DNA from: Nocardioides daejeonensis
GTDB taxonomy: Bacteria; Actinomycetota; Actinomycetes; Propionibacteriales; Nocardioidaceae
Reading direction: 5' to 3'
Assembly (NCBI RefSeq): GCF_003194585.1
Contig: NZ_QHKZ01000004.1
Coordinates: 62,001-126,000, forward strand
DNA length: 64,000 bases
Part shown: positions 50,416 to 59,122 of the stretch, piece after piece
Position numbering within the stretch: the stretch's first letter is position 1
Layout of the letters: the number at the start of each line of letters is the position of its first letter
Program-made: the position numbers and the translations under genes
The notes under the pieces: model-generated
What the model was told of the DNA's origin: nothing
Database searches by the model: none
Seen by the model: only the letters and a program-made list of their open reading frames with translations

Positions 50416-51090
50416 ATGAAGAGCGAACTTTTCGACCAGGCCAATCTCAAGGTGGCCAGCAGTGAGCGGTGGGCGCTGCAGAACGAGCAGATGCTGCGCG
50501 TGGGGCTCGGGCCGGATGTGCTTGCGTCCAAGGGCTCGATGGTGGCCTATCAGGGCAACGTGAACTTCCATCACGAGAAGTCGGGCTCGATGGCCAAGCT
50601 GGCCAAGAAGATCGTGACGAGCGAGGACGTCTCGCTGATGCGGGTCTCCGGGCAGGGCGAGGTCTGGTTCGCCGACTCGGCCGGCTATGTGTTCACGATG
50701 GATCTGGAGAACGAGGGGATCAGCCTCAACGTCCGCAACCTGCTGGCCTTCGACGCGACCCTGACCTGGGACATCAACCGGATCAAGGGCGCCGGCATCA
50801 TGGCCGGCAACGGTCTCTTCAACACCACCATCGGCGGCGCCGGGACCGTGGCGGTGACCTCTGTCGGCAAGCCGGTGGTCTTCGACTGCTCGCAGGCCCC
50901 GGTGGCGGTCGACCCGAACTCGACGGTGCTGTGGTCGGCCAACCTGGCGCCGACGATCAACAACAGCATGAACATGTCGTCGATGCTGCGTGGTGGATCC
51001 GGCGAGGCTGTGCAGTACGTCTTCCACGGGCCCGGCTTCGTGGTGGTGCAGGCGTTCGAGTGGACGCCGCTGGCGACGACGGGCCGCTGA
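50416..51090 (+). CDS. AIM24 family protein, copy 1
   Basis: A 224-residue AIM24/TIGR00266-like beta-rich protein (MKSELFDQANLKVASSE ..., MRVSGQGEVWFA, GNGLFNTTIGGAGTVAV). Yeast AIM24 is mitochondrial; the bacterial role is unknown, with a membrane-associated or stress role proposed for some relatives. There is no signal peptide. The stop overlaps the second copy as TGATG. Long stretches are DNA-identical to copy 2. Confidence 0.88.
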   Translation: MKSELFDQANLKVASSERWALQNEQMLRVGLGPDVLASKGSMVAYQGNVNFHHEKSGSMAKLAKKIVTSEDVSLMRVSGQGEVWFADSAGYVFTMDLENEGISLNVRNLLAFDATLTWDINRIKGAGIMAGNGLFNTTIGGAGTVAVTSVGKPVVFDCSQAPVAVDPNSTVLWSANLAPTINNSMNMSSMLRGGSGEAVQYVFHGPGFVVVQAFEWTPLATTGR

Positions 51091-51803
51091 TGAAGAGCAG
51101 CCTCTTCGAAAGCACGCAGCCGGTCAACGACGAGCGTCGCTGGGCCAAGCAGAACGCCCATTCGGTGCGGGTCGGTCTCGGTCCGGATGTGCTCGCGGTC
51201 AAGGGCACGATGACCTCCTTCCGTGGGAACGTGAACTTCCATCACGAGAAGTCGGGCTCGATGGCCAAGCTGGCCAAGAAGATCGTGACGAGCGAGGACG
51301 TCTCGCTGATGCGGGTCTCCGGGCAGGGCGAGGTCTGGTTCGCCCAGGAGGCGGGCTACGTCTTCACCCTCGACCTGGAGAACGAGGGGATCAGCCTCAA
51401 CGTCCGCAACCTGCTGGCCTTCGACGCGACCCTGACCTGGGACATCAACCGGATCAAGGGCGCCGGCATCATGGCCGGCAACGGGCTCTTCAACACCACG
51501 GTCACCGGCGCGGGCACCGTCGCCGTCAGTGTCATCGGCCGGCCGCTCGTGCTGGACTGCTCGCAGGCGCCGGTCGCGGTGGACCCCAACTCCGCTGTCG
51601 CCTGGTCCTCGCACCTGGCGCCGACGATCAACAACAGCATGAACATGTCGTCGATGCTGCGTGGTGGATCCGGTGAGGCTGTGCAGTACGTCTTCCACGG
51701 CCCCGGCTTCGTGGTGATCCAGGCCTACGAGTGGACGCGGCTGCAGCAGGCGGAGCAGAAGGGCAAGAGCGCCCTGGGCTCGGCGCTCGACCTCTTCAGC
51801 TGA
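51090..51803 (+). CDS. AIM24 family protein, copy 2
   Basis: A 237-residue paralogue of the preceding gene with a short extra C-terminus (QQAEQKGKSALGSALDLFS). Two blocks (51229-51344 and 51375-51484) appear base-for-base identical to copy 1 at a constant 671-bp offset, while the N-terminal 50 codons and the region around 51500-51600 differ. This pattern suggests a tandem duplication partly kept uniform by gene conversion. It is translationally coupled to copy 1. Confidence 0.88.
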   Translation: MKSSLFESTQPVNDERRWAKQNAHSVRVGLGPDVLAVKGTMTSFRGNVNFHHEKSGSMAKLAKKIVTSEDVSLMRVSGQGEVWFAQEAGYVFTLDLENEGISLNVRNLLAFDATLTWDINRIKGAGIMAGNGLFNTTVTGAGTVAVSVIGRPLVLDCSQAPVAVDPNSAVAWSSHLAPTINNSMNMSSMLRGGSGEAVQYVFHGPGFVVIQAYEWTRLQQAEQKGKSALGSALDLFS

Positions 51804-51848
51804 CGGGCGAGCCCAGCCGTTCGGCGTACGCCGGCCCTCGGCGACGCG

Positions 51849-51854
51849 TAGCCT
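51849..51854 (+). promoter_or_regulatory. -10 box (TAGCCT) for leaderless DUF1295 gene
   Basis: TAGCCT ends 6 nt before the GTG start; no Shine-Dalgarno is visible. Confidence 0.55.
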
Positions 51855-51860
51855 CTCGGC

Positions 51861-52748
51861 GTGTCCCGATCAGCGTCCCTCGTGCGGGTGGCCCTCGTCT
51901 ATGTGGTGGCGCTCGGCGTCGCCGGTACCTGGCTGGGCTGGGGGCCGGCGACACGGTGGCTGTGGCTCGACGCCCTCGTTGCGGATCTGCTCGCGACGCT
52001 GGTGGTCTTCTGCGGCAGCCGGCTGCTTCGCAACTCCAGCTGCTACGACGCCTACTGGAGTGTGCTGCCGCCGTTCCTGGTGCTGTGGTGGTGGCTGGCG
52101 GAGGAGCGATCCGGCGTCAACGAGGTGCGAGCCGTGCTCGTTGTCGTCGTGGTCTCGGTCTGGGCGCTGCGCCTGACCGCCAACTGGGTGCAGGACTGGC
52201 CAGGGCTGCACCACGAGGACTGGCGGTACGCACAGGTGCGGGCGCGAGCCGGCCGCGCGGCCCCGCTTGCGGACCTGGTCGGCATCCACGTGGTGCCCAC
52301 CGTCATCGTCTTCCTCGGTCTCGTGCCGGCGTACGCCGTGTTGACGCGTCCCGGCGGGGAGCTGAACGTGCTCGACGGGATCGCCTTCCTGATCGGGATC
52401 AGCGCGCCGGTCCTGCAGTTCGTGGCCGATGCGCAGATGCGCGCGTTCATCCGGGTCCGCGAGCCCGGCCAGGCCATGGACCGTGGGCTGTGGTCGTGGT
52501 CGCGACACCCGAACTACTTCGGCGAGGTCAGCTTCTGGTGTGCACTCGCGCTCTTCGGCGTCGCCGGCGCGCCCGGTGACTGGTGGTGGTTGCTGGTCGG
52601 CTTCGTCGCGATGACGGCCATGTTCGAGGGGATCAGCATCCCGGCGATGGAGCAGCGGAGCCTGGAGCGACGGCCGTCGTACCAGGAGATCGTCGATCGG
52701 GTGCCGCGGCTGGTGCCCCGACCGCCTCGGGCATCACGCCCGGTGTAG
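51861..52748 (+). CDS. DUF1295 (steroid 5-alpha-reductase-like) membrane protein
   Basis: A 295-residue protein with about seven hydrophobic segments. The family motifs are CYDAYWSVLPPFLVL near the N-terminus, LTANWVQDWPGLHHEDWRY, and the C-terminal GLWSWSRHPNYFGEVSFWC, where RHPNYFGE is the nucleotide-binding signature shared with isoprenylcysteine methyltransferases and 5-alpha-reductases. Substrate is unknown. The GTG start is set by the leaderless -10 box. Confidence 0.88.
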   Translation: MSRSASLVRVALVYVVALGVAGTWLGWGPATRWLWLDALVADLLATLVVFCGSRLLRNSSCYDAYWSVLPPFLVLWWWLAEERSGVNEVRAVLVVVVVSVWALRLTANWVQDWPGLHHEDWRYAQVRARAGRAAPLADLVGIHVVPTVIVFLGLVPAYAVLTRPGGELNVLDGIAFLIGISAPVLQFVADAQMRAFIRVREPGQAMDRGLWSWSRHPNYFGEVSFWCALALFGVAGAPGDWWWLLVGFVAMTAMFEGISIPAMEQRSLERRPSYQEIVDRVPRLVPRPPRASRPV

Positions 52749-52953
52749 GGCAGCCGCAGCGTGGCGTACCCTGGGCAGGACGGAGCAGGTCCGGTCGAAG
52801 GCCGGCGCAGACGGGAGGTGGTCGACGTGGATAGTCAACCTCCCAGTCGACAGAGCGCCACCCACCCGACACTGCGCCGTACGAACTCTGTGAGCTACTG
52901 AGCCGATCTGCTCGCTCACGACTCCACGCGGCGTCTGAACCCGAGGACCCGAC
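52749..52953 (+). promoter_or_regulatory. Structured leader upstream of corA
   Basis: TACCCT (52767-52772) is a plausible -10 box, giving a leader of about 175 nt. Within it are CCGG/CCGG around TCGAAGG, a GGGAGGT...ACCTCCC stem (about 52815-52846), and a competing possibility pairing GGTGGTCGAC with the later GTCGACAGAGCGCCACC. Alternative pairing in front of a magnesium transporter suggests a riboswitch or attenuator, but I recognise no known class; it does not show the M-box core. Confidence 0.45.
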
Positions 52954-54087
52954 ATGTCCGACGCCTCCTTCCGCAATGCCCTGCGCGCCTTCTCCCGCAC
53001 CGGTCGCCGGCCGCAGCCGATGCCTGTGGCAAACCGTCCGGAGCCCGAATCCGTTCCCGATGCCGAATCCAGCCTCGTCGACGCGGCGGTCTACTCCGGC
53101 GGCGATCGGGTCGAGACGCCGACGACGCTCGCCGACAGCTACCGGGCGCTGCGGGCGCATGAGCAGGGCGTGGCGTGGATCGGCCTCTACCGGCCCGATC
53201 AGCACGACCTGGCGTCCGTCGCTGCCGAGTTCGGTCTCCACGAGCTCGCCATCGAGGACGCGATCGTCGCCCACCAGCGCCCCAAGATCGAGCGGTACGA
53301 CGACACGCTCTTCGTCGTTCTTCGTGCGGCGCAGTATCTGGACGATCTCGAGGAGGTGGAGTTCGGTGAGCTGCACATCTTCCTCGGCCGCGACTTCGTG
53401 GTCAGCGTGCGACACAGCGAGTCCCCGGATCTCGCCGCGGTACGTCGGCGCTTGGAGAGCAACCCCGATCTGCTGGCCCTCGGCCCGGAGGCGGTGCTCT
53501 ACGCGATCCTCGACCGTGTCGTCGACGGCTACGCGCCGGTGGTGGCCGGACTGGCCAACGACATCGACGAGATCGAGACCGAGGTCTTCCTCGGAGCACC
53601 CTCGGTGTCGCGACGTATCTACGAGCTGACCCGTGAGGTCATCGAGTTCGAACGAGCCACCCGTCCCTTGGCTGCGGTGGTGCGGGCGTTGACTGCCGGC
53701 TTCGCGAAGTACCGCACCCACGACGAGCTGCAGCGCTACCTCCGCGACGTCGAGGACCACCTGACCGTCGTGATCGAGCAGGTGGACGGGTTCCGCCAGC
53801 TGCTCCGCGACATCCTCACGGTCAACGCGACCCTCGTGGCCCAGAAGCAGAACGAGGAGATGAAGGCACTGACCGAGGCGAGCCTCGACCAGAACGAGGA
53901 GGTCAAGCGGATCTCCGCGTGGGCGGCCATCCTCTTCGCCCCGACGCTGATCGGGACGGTCTACGGGATGAACTTCGACGACATGCCTGAGCTGCACTGG
54001 CAGCTCGGCTACCCGTTTGCCGTGGTCTTGATGTTCTTGGTCAGCCTCGGCCTCTACGGCGTCTTCCGCCGGCGCGGCTGGATCTGA
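52954..54087 (+). CDS. corA: CorA-family magnesium/cobalt transporter
   Basis: A 377-residue channel. A long cytoplasmic domain (1-310) ends in the stalk helix, followed by two C-terminal membrane helices. The first ends with the selectivity motif GMN in YGMNF, followed by the short loop DDMPELHWQLGYP. The protein imports Mg2+ as a pentamer. It begins with a basic Arg/Pro stretch. The ATG has a GAGGACC-like upstream sequence. A 175-nt leader precedes it. Confidence 0.94.
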   Translation: MSDASFRNALRAFSRTGRRPQPMPVANRPEPESVPDAESSLVDAAVYSGGDRVETPTTLADSYRALRAHEQGVAWIGLYRPDQHDLASVAAEFGLHELAIEDAIVAHQRPKIERYDDTLFVVLRAAQYLDDLEEVEFGELHIFLGRDFVVSVRHSESPDLAAVRRRLESNPDLLALGPEAVLYAILDRVVDGYAPVVAGLANDIDEIETEVFLGAPSVSRRIYELTREVIEFERATRPLAAVVRALTAGFAKYRTHDELQRYLRDVEDHLTVVIEQVDGFRQLLRDILTVNATLVAQKQNEEMKALTEASLDQNEEVKRISAWAAILFAPTLIGTVYGMNFDDMPELHWQLGYPFAVVLMFLVSLGLYGVFRRRGWI

Positions 54088-54132
54088 CCGCCGTACGCCG
54101 TCGCCTCACCCGTCACACTGTGTGACGGAATC

Positions 54133-54192
54133 TGTTGCTTGGTGTGCGTAGCTACGGCCTACAAGTGACAAGTTCCCCGCCCGGGCGGGGAA
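54133..54192. repeat. Palindromic repeat element, copy C
   Basis: A 24-bp stretch at 54133-54156 is identical to 49621-49644 (starting TGTTGCTTGGTGTGC), then diverges into GGCCTACAAG, which resembles copy B's loop. It ends in the same 20-bp palindrome (54173-54192). It lies between the convergent corA and esterase genes. Confidence 0.85.
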
Positions 54193-54193
54193 T

Positions 54194-55420
54194 CTAGCGC
54201 GGGCCGAAGGCCCAGGCGAGGGCGTCGGCGAGGGTGCCGCGCCACCAGGCGTAGTCGTGGCCGCCGTTGATCTCGACGGGGTGGAGGTCGAGGTGGGCGG
54301 CGTGGAGGCGGGTGGTGAGGGCGCGGTGGGGTGGGGCGAGGACCCACTCCTGGGTGCCGTGGGCGAGGTGGATGCGGGGGGAGCGGTCGGGGTCGAGGTG
54401 GGCGAGCTCGGTGGAGAGGTCGTCGAGCCAGAGGGAGGCGGACTGGCTGAGCACCACGCCGCACAGGTCGGGGTGGCGCAGTCCGAGACGCAGTGCGGTG
54501 AGGCCGCCGAGGCTCTGCCCGATCACTGCGACGCGTCCCGGGTCGGTGGGCAGCCAGTCTCGTTCGCGGAGCCAGGGCAGTACCTCGTCGACGAGGTACG
54601 ACGTGCCGTCGTCGCCGAGCTCGGCCCACCGGTGCTCGCGGCCGCCGGAGGCCACCAGGAGTGCTCGGCAAGGTGGCAGCGCGCCGTCGGCGACCAGGTT
54701 GTCCAGCGTGCTGGGCAGGTCCTGCGGCCCGGTCCACACCTCGCCGTCCAACACCAGGAGCAGGGGTGCCCCCGACGGCACCGAGCCGGCGGCCTGCCAG
54801 CTCCACCCGTCGCGCCCGCCCGGGAGCGACGCCGCGAGAAGGATGCCCTGCGGGACGCCCGGGCGTCGGCTCAGCCAAGGCTGGGCGGGGGCGTCGGGGA
54901 GCGAGACCACCGACTGCTCCACGCCCGCTCGGTTGCGACAGCGTGCCGGGTTGCCGGGGTCGGGGAGGCCGCGGTCGAGCGCCGCTCGGATCCGGACCTG
55001 GTCGCCGTCTGCCCGCCAGGGGGCGGGCTCTCCGGGGCGCTGGACGAGGAAGGAGTAGGAGGCGCGCCAATCGCTCTCCATGACGATGCTCAACGACCAG
55101 AGGTCGGTGCCCGGATGGCGGTGCAGCAGCGTCTCGGCGAGCCGGGTCTCGTCGGTGATCCGGTTGGCGAAGAGCAGCACCTGCTCGGCTGCGGAATCGT
55201 GCCAGCAGAAGGTGACGAGGCGCGTGCCCGGCTCGCCGGTGGGCTCGATCAGCGGCAGCTCGGCACCGGCCAGGAACTCGGTGAGCGCGGCCGGATCGAC
55301 GGCCGCGCGTGCGACCAGGGCCGTGAGCAGCGGCGACTCCGCACGCCGCAACGGCTGGGGGCGGGGCACCTTGGGCGGCCGCGGCCCGGGCGCCGGGGGC
55401 GAGCTCGTGGGGCCGCTCAT
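54194..55420 (-). CDS. Enterochelin esterase-like (Fes family) hydrolase
   Basis: A 408-residue alpha/beta hydrolase. The N-terminal enterochelin-esterase domain (about 30-200) includes VTFCWHDSAAEQVLLFANRITDE and MESDWRASYSFLVQ. The catalytic domain has the nucleophile elbow GQSLGG and the C-terminal His in INGGHDYAWWRG. Fes enzymes cleave ferric siderophore esters in the cytoplasm to free iron. It is the last gene of the iron operon, coupled to the ATPase gene by ATGA; GGAGG precedes the ATG. The exact siderophore is unknown. Confidence 0.9.
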   Translation of the reverse strand: MSGPTSSPPAPGPRPPKVPRPQPLRRAESPLLTALVARAAVDPAALTEFLAGAELPLIEPTGEPGTRLVTFCWHDSAAEQVLLFANRITDETRLAETLLHRHPGTDLWSLSIVMESDWRASYSFLVQRPGEPAPWRADGDQVRIRAALDRGLPDPGNPARCRNRAGVEQSVVSLPDAPAQPWLSRRPGVPQGILLAASLPGGRDGWSWQAAGSVPSGAPLLLVLDGEVWTGPQDLPSTLDNLVADGALPPCRALLVASGGREHRWAELGDDGTSYLVDEVLPWLRERDWLPTDPGRVAVIGQSLGGLTALRLGLRHPDLCGVVLSQSASLWLDDLSTELAHLDPDRSPRIHLAHGTQEWVLAPPHRALTTRLHAAHLDLHPVEINGGHDYAWWRGTLADALAWAFGPR

Positions 55421-56241
55421 CGTGCCTCCCCGGTCCCGGCCAGGGGAAGCACCAGCGGGGTGCCGGAGAGCGGGTCGGTGATCACCCGGCACGGCAGGTC
55501 GTAGACCTCCTCGACCAGCTCCGCGGTCACCACGGTGCGTGGATCCCCGGTGGCCACCACGGCGCCGTCGCGCATGACGACCAGGTGATCGGCGTAGCGG
55601 AAGGCGAGGTTGAGCTCGTGGAGGACCGCGACCACGGTGCGGCCGCCCTTGCGCAGCCGACGGGCGAGCTCGAGCACCTCCACCTGGTGGCTGATGTCGA
55701 GGTAGGTCGTGGGCTCGTCCAGCAGCAGCACGTCGGTGTCCTGGGCCAAGGCCATGGCCAACCAGACCCGTTGCCGCTGGCCGCCGGAGAGCTCCCGGAC
55801 CGGGCGTTCGGCCAGCGCGGTGACATCCGCCGCCGTCATCGCGGCGTCCACCGCCTCCTGGTCTCGGGACGACCACTGCCGCAGCAGGCTCTGGTGCGGG
55901 TAGCGGCCCCGCGCCACCAGGTCGGCGACCGTCATGCCGTCGGGTGCGGTCGGGCTCTGCGGCAGCAGGGCCAGCTCGCGGGCGAGCTCCTTGCCGCCGT
56001 AGCTGCTCAGGTCGCGGCCGTCCAGCTGCACCGTTCCCGCCGTGGGCGGCAGGAGCCGGGCGAGGGCACGCAGCAGCGTCGACTTGCCGCAGGCGTTGGG
56101 CCCCACGATCACCGTCATGAGGCCGGTCGGCACCGCGATCGCCAGGTCGCTCACCACCGCGCGGGCGCCGTACCCCAGGGAGAGCCTCTCCGCGGTGAGC
56201 CGGGGTGCGGCCGTCGCGGCGCGGAGCTCGGCTTCAGGCAT
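55417..56241 (-). CDS. Iron-siderophore ABC transporter, ATP-binding protein
   Basis: A 274-residue FepC/FhuC-type ATPase: Walker A GPNACGKST, signature LSGGQRQRVWLAMALAQ, Walker B VLLLDEPTTYLDISHQ and the switch His in VVAVLHELNLA. It powers uptake through the two permeases upstream. AAGGA precedes the ATG; it overlaps the permease stop by 8 nt. Confidence 0.94.
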   Translation of the reverse strand: MPEAELRAATAAPRLTAERLSLGYGARAVVSDLAIAVPTGLMTVIVGPNACGKSTLLRALARLLPPTAGTVQLDGRDLSSYGGKELARELALLPQSPTAPDGMTVADLVARGRYPHQSLLRQWSSRDQEAVDAAMTAADVTALAERPVRELSGGQRQRVWLAMALAQDTDVLLLDEPTTYLDISHQVEVLELARRLRKGGRTVVAVLHELNLAFRYADHLVVMRDGAVVATGDPRTVVTAELVEEVYDLPCRVITDPLSGTPLVLPLAGTGEAR

Positions 56242-57298
56242 GGTTCCTTCTCCATTCTCCGGCCAACAGCGCCACCAGGTAGAGGCCGCCGACGGCGCCG
56301 GTCACCACGCCGACCGCAAGCTCGGTCGGTGCGAAGAGGCGCTGGGCGACGAGGTCGCTCACCTGCACCAGCAGTGCTCCCATCAGTGCCGAGCCGACCA
56401 ACCCCGGTGTCGGTACGGCGGCCAGTCGCCGGGCGAGCTGGGGTGCGGCCAACGCGACGAAGGCGATCGGCCCGGTCGCCGCGGTGGCGACCGAGACCAG
56501 TGCCACCCCGGTGAGGACCGCGCCCAGGCGGATCCGGCGCACCGGGATCCCCACCGCTGCGCAGCTGTCGTCCCCGAGGGCGAGCATCCCGAGCGGCCGG
56601 GAGAGGAGCAGCGCCGGCACGGTCAAGACGGCCACGGCGATCATCACCAGGCTCGCGCGCGGCCACAACACCGCGTTGAGGGAGCCGGCGAGCCACTGGG
56701 CGGCGGTCTGCGCGGTCACCAGCGAGGCGCGCACGATCAGCAGCGAGTTGAGCGCGCCCAGCGCTGCGCCCACCCCGATGCCGACAAGCACCAGGCGGCC
56801 GCCGTCCAGGCCGCTTGAGCAGGCCAGCCCGAGCACCACCGCCGCGGTGAGGAAGCCCCCGACCAGGGCACCGATCCCGACCGCGTGGGTGCTCGCACCG
56901 ACCACGATGATCTGCACCAGGGCGCCGGTCGCGGCGCCGGTGGTGAAGCCGATGATGTCGGGACTGCCCAGCGGATTGCCGGTGATGTTCTGGAAGAGCG
57001 ATCCGGCCATCCCCAGCGCCGCGCCGACCACCAGGGCAGTGAGCACCCGAGGTGCCCGGACGTCGTGCACGAAGTAGATCGCCAGTGGATCGTCGCCGCG
57101 GGCCACCGCGGCCTGCAGTGTCTCGCCCACGGTGATGTCGTAGTCGCCGATCAACAGGCCGGCGACGGTGGTCACCGCGATAGCGAGCAGGAGCAGCAGG
57201 CCGGAGCGCGCAGCGCGCGCCGGGTAGCGCAGGCTGAGACCGGAGAAGGCGACGGTGCGGTGCCGGGGCGCGGCGTCGGGGCTGGCGTGCTGCGTCAC
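56234..57298 (-). CDS. FecCD-family iron-siderophore permease 2
   Basis: A 354-residue permease with about 9-10 helices. The FecCD signature is seen in DVRAPRVLTALVVGAALGMAGSLFQNITGNPLGSPDIIGFTTGA and the ATPase-coupling GPIAFVALAAPQLARRL. FepG-like. The GTG start overlaps the first permease's stop (GTGA), keeping the two subunits in equal amounts. Confidence 0.93.
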   Translation of the reverse strand: MTQHASPDAAPRHRTVAFSGLSLRYPARAARSGLLLLLAIAVTTVAGLLIGDYDITVGETLQAAVARGDDPLAIYFVHDVRAPRVLTALVVGAALGMAGSLFQNITGNPLGSPDIIGFTTGAATGALVQIIVVGASTHAVGIGALVGGFLTAAVVLGLACSSGLDGGRLVLVGIGVGAALGALNSLLIVRASLVTAQTAAQWLAGSLNAVLWPRASLVMIAVAVLTVPALLLSRPLGMLALGDDSCAAVGIPVRRIRLGAVLTGVALVSVATAATGPIAFVALAAPQLARRLAAVPTPGLVGSALMGALLVQVSDLVAQRLFAPTELAVGVVTGAVGGLYLVALLAGEWRRNHA

Positions 57299-58332
57299 AG
57301 TGCCACCACTCGACGTCTGCTGACGATGGCGACGAAGACCGGAGCGCCGAGCAGGGCAGCGACCACGCCGACCTGCACCTCCTGGGGGGCGATCACGATC
57401 CGGGAGAGGACGTCGGCCACCATCAGCCACGCGGCCCCGAGCACCAGGCTGAGCACGCCGATCCACCGCTGGTCGGGCCCCACCATCCCGCGCGCGGCCA
57501 GCGGTACCGCAAGGCCGACGAACGCGATCGGCCCGACGGCGGCGGTGGCCGCGCCGCAGAGGAGCGTGGCGGCCAGCATGCTGGCGGTGCGGACCCGGGC
57601 CAGCCTGACGCCGAGGGCCTGGGCGGTGTCGTCGCCGAGGGCCAGGGCGTTGAGGGCCGGACCGAGCAGAAGCGCCAGCGCCGCGCCGGCCAGCAGGAAC
57701 GGACCCACCACCTGCAGCACGTCCCAACCGCGTCCCTCGGTGGAGCCGACCACCCAGAACCGGAACTCGTTGAACGCCACCTGGTCGGTCAGGATCACTG
57801 CCTGCACCAGTGCGGTGAGCGCTGCCGTGACCGCGACGCCGGCCAGGGCGAGTCGTACCGGGGTCGCCGAGGCGTGGCCGACACCGGCCAGCAGATAGAC
57901 CGCGACCGCGGTGACCGCGGCCCCCAGGAACGCGAACCAGAGGTAGAACCACAGCCCGCTGACTCCGGCCACGGCGACCGCGAGGACGACGGCGAGCGAT
58001 GCGCCGGCGTTGATGCCGAGGAGGCCGGGTTCGGCGAGGGGGTTGCGGGTCAGCGCTTGCATGAGGGCACCGGCGAGCCCGAGGGCTGCCCCCACCGCAC
58101 CGGTGAGGACCGTGCGCGGCACCCGCTGGTCGTGGATGACCCCCGAGGCGACACTTCCGTCGGGATGCCACAGCAGTCGCCAGGTTTCTTGGGCACCGAT
58201 GGCGTTGGAGCCGAGGAAGAGGCTCAACCCGGCGGTGACCACCAACGTCGTCAGCCCGAGCATCAGCAGCACAGGCCCGGGGGCCAACCGTGGCACGGAG
58301 CGGCGCAGCTCGGCCGCGGCCGGCTCAGCCAC
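57295..58332 (-). CDS. FecCD-family iron-siderophore permease 1
   Basis: A 345-residue permease, FepD-like, with RVPRTVLTGAVGAALGLAGALMQALTRNPLAEPGLLGINAGA and GPIAFVGLAVPLAARGMVG. It forms the heterodimeric channel with permease 2. GTG start; it overlaps the stop of the second surface-protein gene by 8 nt. Confidence 0.93.
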   Translation of the reverse strand: MAEPAAAELRRSVPRLAPGPVLLMLGLTTLVVTAGLSLFLGSNAIGAQETWRLLWHPDGSVASGVIHDQRVPRTVLTGAVGAALGLAGALMQALTRNPLAEPGLLGINAGASLAVVLAVAVAGVSGLWFYLWFAFLGAAVTAVAVYLLAGVGHASATPVRLALAGVAVTAALTALVQAVILTDQVAFNEFRFWVVGSTEGRGWDVLQVVGPFLLAGAALALLLGPALNALALGDDTAQALGVRLARVRTASMLAATLLCGAATAAVGPIAFVGLAVPLAARGMVGPDQRWIGVLSLVLGAAWLMVADVLSRIVIAPQEVQVGVVAALLGAPVFVAIVSRRRVVAL

Positions 58333-59122
58333 GAGGTCGGAGACGACGCCGGACCAGCAGGCCGGAGCCGATCGCAGCCGCGGTGAGCACGCCGGCGCCC
58401 AGCCAAGGGAAGGGCTGGGAGGCGTCGTCCGCGGCTCGCTGCTCGGAGGCCTCGTCCCGTGGGTCGGCCGCTGCTGCGGGAGTGGGTGACTCGGGTGCCG
58501 GGGCCGGCTCGGGTGCCGAGGGCACGGGCGCCCCCTCCGGGAGCTCCAGCTTCAGCGGCCGACCGGCCGCCGTGACGTCGACGGACCCACCCGTGGCGTC
58601 CTGGCCCGCGGCATCCCCGGACCCCTCCTCGGCACCGGGGCTGGAGGGGTCGGAGGTGCGGTCGCGTCCCGCGACCACGGTGAAGTTCGCGTTGCCGCGC
58701 AGGGTGAATCCCTTCACGCCGAGATAGCCGCCGTCGTCGCCGTACATCTCCTGGCTGGCCAGGAAGCGCAGCCAGTGCTTGCCGGGCTTCAGGTCCGCCG
58801 GCAGGACGAGCGAGCCGGAGACCGTGCCGTTGCCGGCGATCCGCTGCTGGTGCACCACGCACGCACCGTGGACGCCGGCCTGGGCGCAGAAGTTCCCGTC
58901 GTCGATCTTGACGTTGATGACCTCGCCGGCAGGGAAGCCGGAGACCCGGAAGTGGATCGTCTCCCCGGCCCGGAGGGTGCTCGGCGAGACGCTGGCGGCG
59001 GTCCCGGGTGTGTCGGCACCTGCCCCGGTGTCGGGGATGGCCCCTGCAGTGGGTACCGGACCCACGACCAGCGCGGCGGCGACGAGCACGGCAGCGGCGA
59101 GGCGGGCGAACCGGCGGGTCAC
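58325..59122 (-). CDS. Secreted membrane-anchored protein of the iron operon (short)
   Basis: A 265-residue protein I cannot assign to a named family. A signal peptide (LAAAVLVAAALVVGPVPTAGA) precedes one Ig-like module (about 43-150) with SPSTLRAGETIHFRVSGFP, VINVKIDDGNFC and GKHWLRFLAS. A Pro/Ala/Glu-rich spacer leads to a C-terminal helix (WLGAGVLTAAAIGSGLLV) and an Arg tail. The VKIDDG and G-x-HxLRxL elements echo the VKIDEG and GEHTLRLL repeats of the next gene. Translational coupling within the transporter operon suggests siderophore or haem capture across the wall; that role is inferred. Confidence 0.8.
   Translation of the reverse strand: MTRRFARLAAAVLVAAALVVGPVPTAGAIPDTGAGADTPGTAASVSPSTLRAGETIHFRVSGFPAGEVINVKIDDGNFCAQAGVHGACVVHQQRIAGNGTVSGSLVLPADLKPGKHWLRFLASQEMYGDDGGYLGVKGFTLRGNANFTVVAGRDRTSDPSSPGAEEGSGDAAGQDATGGSVDVTAAGRPLKLELPEGAPVPSAPEPAPAPESPTPAAAADPRDEASEQRAADDASQPFPWLGAGVLTAAAIGSGLLVRRRLRPRG

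Noticed and set aside
49599..54192. Palindromes considered as a CRISPR array or as IS ends
   Set aside because: There are only three copies, kilobases apart, with no spacers, no cas genes and no transposase between them.
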